Shown here piece after piece: positions 58,150 to 64,000 of a stretch of DNA of 64,000 nucleotides (position 1 is the stretch's first letter; every line of letters begins with the position of its first letter). The stretch is from Nemertoderma westbladi (taxonomy: Eukaryota > Xenacoelomorpha > Nemertodermatida > Nemertodermatidae). The position numbers and the translations under genes were made by a program. Under the pieces are notes generated by a model. It was not told where the DNA came from and did no database searches. It saw nothing but the letters and a program-made list of their open reading frames with translations. The stretch lies in assembly GCA_032718475.1 (NCBI GenBank), contig JAUCBJ010001490.1, positions 62,001-126,000 of the forward strand. Reading direction: 5' to 3'.

Positions 58150-59020
58150 TCCCTTCAGCGGCAGCCACGAGCCCAGCTCAGGGTTAGCGAATACACTGCG
58201 GAATGCCATGATACCTCCTGGTTCACCACCTCCTACATCAACCGTTCAGAGAGCATGGATGTCCCCTATTCACGACGCAAACAAAGCCACTCTTCGGCTT
58301 GCCGCCCCACCAGTGGCACTTGCCAGGCTTAACTCGCTGCTGGCTCAATGCGTTGCCCAGCTCCTCCTTGGGACTCGTTCCCAAGGACTCGTTCCCAAGG
58401 AGGTTACCCAGTTCCGCATCGCCATTGCTACGAGACTGGGTTGTAAAGTGGTCGAACCCCACACCTGCCGCTGTGGCACTCCAGTGGCTGCCGATGGCCT
58501 CCACGCCCTCTGCTACCAGCTGAGCGCTGGCCGGCATACCCACCACGCCATGATAAACGATATCATTCGCCGGGCGTTGATTAGTTGTGGGGTGCCATCA
58601 ATCCTCTAACCCCTAGGTTTCAACCCCCAGATGGCAGGAAAATTGGATGGAGTGACCATGACCCCGTGGTCCCAGGGCAAAACCCTAGCATGGGAAGCCA
58701 CTGTGGTAGATCCACTGGCCCCCAGCCACCTTCAACAAACCATCATTGCCGGGGGGCACTCAGCTGAGGGGGCGGATCGCATTAAAAACTCGCGTACCTT
58801 TATAAGTATCGCGACCTAATGGACCGGGGCCATTTCTTTCACCCTGTGGCCTTTGAGACCTTTGGCAGCCCCGGTCCAGAGACATCAACCTTCCTCCGGG
58901 AGATCGGGGCTCGTCTCCACAGTGCCACCCACGAACCGCGGTCAAACCAGTTTCTGCTCCAGCGCCTGGAGATAAAAATTTTGGTTGGTAATGCAGCCTC
59001 AGTCATGGGGACAGCAGCCA
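58150..59020 (+). pseudogene. Decayed retroelement C-terminal region (CxC finger and restriction-like endonuclease remains)
   Basis: Three successive plus frames together give IATRLGCKVVEPHTCRCGTP, DGLHALCYQ, RHTHHAMINDIIRRALISCG, KLDGVTMTPWSQGKTLAWEA, TVVDPLAPSHLQQ, then FFHPVAFETFGSPGPETSTF and RSNQFLLQRLEIKILVGNAA, SVMGT. This set (Cys finger, NDIIRRAL, PDGxTxxPW, LAWDATxVDTLAP, FxPVAxETxG, FLxQRLSxAxQxGNA) is a recurrent C-terminus of invertebrate retroelement polyproteins. The LDG, E and A positions resemble a PD-(D/E)xK nuclease core. At least two frameshifts or stops make it dead. A short duplication (GGACTCGTTCCCAA twice) is at 58370-58400. Confidence 0.65.
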
Positions 59021-59308
59021 CGCCGACCATCGGTCTATTCGGGGACTGAAGAGCCGAAACCAATCGAAACTGTCGAAATGGTTGCCAATGGAGTCACCAA
59101 CGGGATGACGGCCAAAGATATTCAACATTCAATACTCTATTACTCTACTATTCAATACTTGAGATCTTATGCAATCTCAAATATTCAATTCGGTACTGTA
59201 CCTTCAATTCAATATTCAATCTTAGTATTATTTCTGTGCTTCGTTATTTAATATCACATTTATTTAAATATATATTTGAAATAAATAAAAAAAAAATATG
59301 CCCACACG
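59021..59308. other. Low-complexity stretch, ATTCAATA-type
   Basis: 59120-59225 is rich in ATTCAATA/TTCAAT repeats, with a TTGAGATCTTATGC-ATCTCAA hairpin. No gene. Confidence 0.45.
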
Positions 59309-60052
59309 AAAACCCAGTAAACTAACATTTAACTTTTTGTTGTTATTGTTACCTTTCCCATGCCAAAACCAAGTAACTGACAAGTCCCTTCGCCAAAACC
59401 CAGTAACTCTGACTTCCTTCGCCAACGGTTAGCGAAAACAAAGAGGCAACATTCTAGAATATAAATAATATTCTAGAACATTTAATTATTTGTCTACGTC
59501 TGTTGCGTTGCCAGAGTTACTGGGTTTTGGTTTGGCATAGTATCTGCATTCGGGAAATCCCACGTCAAAACCCAGTATCTCAAACTGCTGGAAACCCAGT
59601 AACTCTGTTTAACTGGGTTTTGACGTGGTAAATCTGACATTGACAATATACATACTGGGTTTTGACTTGGACAATTTGTCTTTCGGAAACGATACTCGAT
59701 TTTGTTCAGAAAATACCATGTGAAAACCCAGTAAAGAATTTTGCTCGAAACCCAGTAAGTGCAGTTACTGGGTTTTGGCGGAGGATCTTGGGATTTTTGA
59801 GCACATACTGGGTTTTGATGGAGTAACTTTTTCAAAATAACACCAGAAAGGATACACGAAACCCAGTAACTAGCATTACTGTGTTTCGACGTGGTATTTG
59901 CTCTAAATTAGCTAATTAGTTAATTAATTAATTGTTAATACTGCGAAATCGGTTAGTGCTATGGTTTCGAAACTGAGTCAGATGAATTCTACGCCCCCAA
60001 AAATAGAAAAAAATCGATTTCGAAAAAAATTGACATACTGGGTTTGGGTTTG
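59309..60052. repeat. Cluster of a CCAAAACCCAGTAAC motif in both orientations
   Basis: About 15 copies in 744 bp. Plus orientation: 59309, 59365 (variant CCAAGTAAC), 59394, 59566, 59591, 59722, 59746, 59857. Minus orientation (GTTACTGGGTTTTGG): 59516, 59611, 59653, 59765, 59805, 59875 (variant), 60034. Spacing is irregular (24-120 bp) and the sequence between copies is unrelated. The fuller consensus is CCACGTCAAAACCCAGTAAC followed by TCTG. Neither a tandem array nor a single palindrome explains it. Confidence 0.85.
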
Positions 60053-61097
60053 GAGCTGCCGTAAATCAGGCCCAACTCATCCTTCCCTTCCTTTTGTAAA
60101 GGTTGCAAAACCCAAAATAAAAGGTAGTTTGTCAGCTGTAAATCTTTCACATGAGCAAAAATGAATATTTTTTCTCTTGTCCTTTTAGAGGCCCAATAGG
60201 AAACTGAAGGAGGTTTAAATCTTTCAATTAATAATTATAAATACAAATTTACCAGTCTGAATACTTTATATTTTATTATACATACTTTTACTTTGAAATA
60301 AGAATTTGAGCACCAAATTATGGTATATTAATTCATAATATAAACATGGCAAAGATAAGCGTACCACAAACAAATAGGCCGCGTCTCTGTGAAATCTTTG
60401 GCGTCAGTCTGTATATAGTTCGTAAGTCTGCCGCGAGATGACGTAATCTAAAGGTTTTCACTTCCAGACTTTTCGTCCACTAGCTATTTAGACTTGGTAG
60501 TTAGGCGGCCTTAGTAAACACAAGTTCCAGATCCAAAGATCGCCTTTTAGTCTTTCTACTTTAGGAGCTTATAATATTACGTATACGGATTGATAAAAAA
60601 TATCGGCGTTGAGAAAATTATGTTTACGTCTAATGATAATATTGGAATACCAAAACTACAAGAAACAAAAATGGAATACAGCACAATGCAAATAGCTTTC
60701 TATTCAATAGTATATACAACAGTAGATCTGTACAATGTATCAGTAAAAATATTCATATTATAACGATAATCAATAATTAATTAATTGTAAACATGAAATA
60801 AATAAATAAATAGTAAATAATAGAAAAAAGAAAGTAGTGCATTTTCAAATGGCACTGTGAAATAATATTATGAAATTTAGCCAATAAATACCGGATCTGA
60901 TATGGCGGTGATTACAAAAGAAAATGAAAGTGAAATAATCCGTTAATTGTACAGGAAAATGAAATCCATGATGGAGTACTCTTAGCTGAGAAGTTAGCAA
61001 AGTATAGAGATCTTAATGTTAATTAATTAATAGCACTATTAATTATTAACTATTAATTAAAAATTATCAATAATTTACTAAGCAGGTCTTCGTTTAA
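60053..61097. other. Intergenic DNA 3' of AREL1, no gene recognised
   Basis: AT-rich. It should contain the 3' UTR of the minus-strand AREL1 next to 61097. No canonical polyadenylation signal close to the stop was picked out. Confidence 0.4.
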
Positions 61098-63347
61098 TTA
61101 CATGAAACCAAAACCCTCAGAACCCTCATTGATTGCGATACGCAAAGCTTGTTGAAGTTTATCCATGGAGCGATAAGTCGGCAGACAGAGTTGGTTGGAG
61201 CAGGTGTGAGCAATTGGCAGACAGTCTGTAGACAGACAGGGGTCGTGGGAGACCAGAAACCCCGGCAACAAGTCGGCGAACCCGCCACTCGGCAGCTGGG
61301 AGGAGCCGGTCACGAACTGCACTAGTTTAGTCAACTCCTCCTGCGTGAAGGAGCCCAGAACCACCCAGAACCACCCGCACTGCGAACCCAACAAGTCAAC
61401 CTGGCAGTTCCGTCTCATATCCTCGAGATTAATCTCCGCGGCGCCGCAAAGTAGAAGTTCCAACTCAGATTCATTGAAAACTCCTAAGAGTTGAGATAGA
61501 ATTAAATTAGATAGACCGGAAACGAATTGTTTAGTTTGTTGTTCCACCTGAGTAGATAATCGGAACTTGGCGATCGCGTTTAAATACTCCAGTTTATTAG
61601 TTTCTTTTACTCGTATTTTTTTCCCGTTATGAACTATATCGACTGTTTTCTCTAAACGTCCGTCGTTTGTGTAAATATCTTCCGTGAAATAAAGATCTAA
61701 ATCCTCGGGGTTGTTTTCGACGAGGTATCGGACTTTAGAGACGTAAAAATCTGGGTCGTCCGTGGAGAACAGGGAGTAGGTTACAGGGAGGTCGACTATT
61801 TGTGCGAGAAAAGATCGCGTTAGATGGACCGGAAGGAGTAGTCTAGAGGCGCGCCCGAAAGAGGATTCGTACAAAGCCTTACCGACCAAACGGCCGGCGA
61901 ACTCGAAGAGTTTCCAGTCGGTCGGGGACCGACGGTCCGGGTTGGGATGGAGGAGGGCTTGGTTACTCGAGCAAAGCGGGGCGAATAGAGGTTGTCCGCG
62001 GGGGTCGGTGTGGTTGAATACCGCGAGGGTTACCAGTTGGAACCATTCCCGGCCGACCCCGCCGTAATCCAAACCCGCCTCCCCGAGGAAATGAACAACG
62101 AAACGGTCCTGCCAAACTCGAGACGAAATGGTGGCTCTCATCGAGTTTGCTAGTAAATCGTCGCGAGAAACTTTGAGACTTAACGATTTGCGACTGACAG
62201 GGTTATTGTAGTGCGACTGAATGGCATTAAAGAAGAAGCGAGATTTATCTTCGAATGTTTCAGAACCGCCCATGTTGAGTTGCAGCTGGCGGAAGTAGGA
62301 AGCAGCCAATAGGGAGGCTTCCTCAGAAACTAGGGTTACGGAATGCTCAGTAGAATCGCTTATAGAAACTCTGTTACCTAGCAACTCGACCGAGGTCCCT
62401 TGACCCACCCGGAAAGCGGTACGTTTTACCGGAATCAAGTTAAAGAACATGTAATCATAGATAGATAACTGTCGTGGTTTTATGTAACAATACACTTTGT
62501 TTTTTGGTTTTTTTGAGTCTGGAATTCTGCAGGTGTAATAGGCGTCCCTATGGTTACGTCTGTCTAGGTTCTTATTGACTACTTGAGAATCCGATTTAGT
62601 GAGGGAGATGATTTTAAACTCGCCGTTGCTGATTGGCTGGCCGTCGTACTTAAAGACGTAGTTCGAAAGACCAGGGGTTTCCAGGGTCATATAGAATTCG
62701 ACGACTTCCGTTTTAATTTTGTAACTAATTTGCAGCGTTGGCGAGTTATCTGCGGACGTCGGAATGATTTGACATTTATTAGGCGCAGAATCGAGGCAAA
62801 TATTGCCAAAGGTGTCTCGCGGTTGGAAAGTCAAGTTGACGGGTATACCGATCTCGGCGACCACGGTAGAACAGTAACCCAGCAACCGGGACTTCGCCAG
62901 GGAGACCTCCCCAGCTACGAAGGGTCGTCCGAAGGTGCGCGTGTTAAACGCAGCGGTGAGCGTCACCGCGTAAACGCCAGAGGAACGAGTTGTAAAGGAA
63001 CAGCGTATGAGTTCGATTTCGCCGTTTTCTTTATGTTGAGTTTCACACGAACACGGACAAACTAACCCCTCCGGGTTCGTTATCGATACTGCAATCTCAT
63101 TCACCGACCCGAAAGGAACATTTCGAGGAAATGGTAAACCAAAAAGGCAGAAGCGTTTACTGATGAGAAACGAAACCGTGGCACCGACGGCTTTTGGTTG
63201 GTTCCACAACCATTCCACCTGCAGCTTCCGGCCAGTATTATTGTAAATTAGATTCCACAACCACTTTATGGCCAATATTCCTGTCATGGCTCCATAGATT
63301 ATCAATATTGTTAAACGTAAAATATAAAGTCTAAAGAACCTGTACAT
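61098..63347 (-). CDS. AREL1: AREL1-type HECT E3 ubiquitin ligase, single exon
   Basis: 749 residues (human about 823). An N-terminal hydrophobic segment (LTILIIYGAMTGILAIKWLW, residues about 12-31) is followed by a filamin-like domain (about 45-170, including GVYAVTLTAAFNTRTFGRPF and TFQPRDTFGNICLDSA). The HECT domain occupies about 375-749, with VVHFLGEAGLDYGGVGREWF, LFEFAGRLVGKALYESSFG, FTQEELTKLVQFVTGSSQLP and the active site AHTCSNQLCLPTY. The catalytic Cys716 is 33 residues from the end, the same distance as in the vertebrate protein. AREL1 ubiquitinates IAP antagonists and restrains apoptosis. The reading frame is unbroken, whereas vertebrate AREL1 has many exons. It ends GFGFM, as in HECT ligases with a hydrophobic C-terminal tail. 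The first ATG just before the hydrophobic segment is used. Confidence 0.95.
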   Translation of the reverse strand: MYRFFRLYILRLTILIIYGAMTGILAIKWLWNLIYNNTGRKLQVEWLWNQPKAVGATVSFLISKRFCLFGLPFPRNVPFGSVNEIAVSITNPEGLVCPCSCETQHKENGEIELIRCSFTTRSSGVYAVTLTAAFNTRTFGRPFVAGEVSLAKSRLLGYCSTVVAEIGIPVNLTFQPRDTFGNICLDSAPNKCQIIPTSADNSPTLQISYKIKTEVVEFYMTLETPGLSNYVFKYDGQPISNGEFKIISLTKSDSQVVNKNLDRRNHRDAYYTCRIPDSKKPKNKVYCYIKPRQLSIYDYMFFNLIPVKRTAFRVGQGTSVELLGNRVSISDSTEHSVTLVSEEASLLAASYFRQLQLNMGGSETFEDKSRFFFNAIQSHYNNPVSRKSLSLKVSRDDLLANSMRATISSRVWQDRFVVHFLGEAGLDYGGVGREWFQLVTLAVFNHTDPRGQPLFAPLCSSNQALLHPNPDRRSPTDWKLFEFAGRLVGKALYESSFGRASRLLLPVHLTRSFLAQIVDLPVTYSLFSTDDPDFYVSKVRYLVENNPEDLDLYFTEDIYTNDGRLEKTVDIVHNGKKIRVKETNKLEYLNAIAKFRLSTQVEQQTKQFVSGLSNLILSQLLGVFNESELELLLCGAAEINLEDMRRNCQVDLLGSQCGWFWVVLGSFTQEELTKLVQFVTGSSQLPSGGFADLLPGFLVSHDPCLSTDCLPIAHTCSNQLCLPTYRSMDKLQQALRIAINEGSEGFGFM

Positions 63348-64000
63348 CGTTCGTTACCATAAGGCATAAAGTACTGAACAGCTGAATGAATACAGTACAC
63401 AATGTACACGTTCGTGGGGCCTTCGCGCAGCACGAGGCCCAGTTATGAGATACAAATTAAAATTGTGCGACTGTATCACAAAATCAGGTTATGAGATATT
63501 AACCCACACCACCAATTAATCAAAGAAAGGGGGACAGTACGTGTTCACCCCTTTTAATCTGCACACCCCCCCCCCCCCCCCCTCCCCCCACCCACCAATA
63601 CATAACCGCGACATCTACCACCCACGGAAGGGTAGCACGAACTTATTTCCAATCGCACGTTAAATATGCAAAGCCAGGTGGTTTATAGGAATATAATAAA
63701 CGCAGTACTCGTTTTCATTATAAGCCTCTTTGCGTTCGTCCTGTTTTGTATTTAAATATATTTCTTAAACGCAGGCTAGGACGATCTTTATAATAATAAT
63801 AACTAGGGATGCGATCAATATGTGAAGCCAGGTGGTTTATATAACAATTTAGTCAACGCAGTACTCGTCTTCATTATATGCCTCGTTGCGCTCGTCGCTT
63901 GTCCTGTTTTGTCATAAAATATTTTTCCTAAACGCAGACTGACGATCTTTATACAGTTATAACTATGCGAAGTTTCGAAACTGTGCGAGTAACTGTTGAT
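63348..64000. repeat. AREL1 upstream region with poly-C tract and a 153-bp tandem duplication
   Basis: 63565-63582 is an 18-base C run followed by T and six C. 63665-63817 and 63818-63975 are tandem copies: AAGCCAGGTGGTTTATA, AACGCAGTACTCGT, TTCATTATA, TTGCG, CCTGTTTTGT, TAAACGCAG and ACGATCTTTATA occur in both. They diverge by several substitutions and small indels. No gene is seen. The AREL1 promoter probably lies to the left of this duplication. Confidence 0.75.

Overview
The window looks like nuclear DNA of an invertebrate metazoan, probably marine. It is AT-rich, and its genes have GT-AG introns. The gene set is animal-specific: a transgelin/calponin-type muscle protein, a CARD protein, the HECT ligase AREL1, a UGA-decoded selenoprotein GPX4, and NOC4L. 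It also carries LINE retrotransposons and DNA transposons with inverted repeats. I cannot fix the phylum. Roughly 40% of the window is minisatellite.

Layout. 1-18735 is one huge minisatellite of about 52 bp units with higher-order duplications. 18738-28290 is a field of repeats and degenerate transposable elements: three LINE pieces or tails, a probable hAT-like element with inverted 'TTTCGGCAAAAA' arrays, small dispersed elements, and one short CARD-domain gene at 22149-22436. 28849-37928 holds a four-coding-exon transgelin-like gene on the minus strand. Its intron 2 contains a decayed LINE. Its intron 3 consists almost wholly of tandem copies of the exon-3 splice-donor junction. 39112-42185 is a DNA transposon with long inverted repeats that carry minisatellites, with a LINE fragment nested in it. 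43479-45059 is single-exon NOC4L (plus), followed by a foldback element and then a 2.9 kb GC-rich minisatellite (46065-48956). 50932-51676 and 54346-55540 are tandem two-exon GPX4-like paralogs (plus). The second has an in-frame UGA at the selenocysteine site, and the first has Gly there. 58150-59020 is a decayed retroelement. 59309-60052 is a cluster of a CCCAGTAAC motif in both orientations. 61098-63347 is single-exon AREL1 (minus).

The genes do not form an operon or an obvious pathway. They are independent housekeeping or animal genes separated by repeats. The most unusual signal is intron 3 of the transgelin-like gene: 15 exactly phased 35-bp copies of the donor AAG|GTAAGT (the most upstream one being the real donor), plus about 54 related 39-bp units that also carry GTAAGT. 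Next is the GPX4 paralog that has lost Sec/Cys at the peroxidatic position while the rest of the protein stays intact. All assignments come from reading the sequence; no database search was run.
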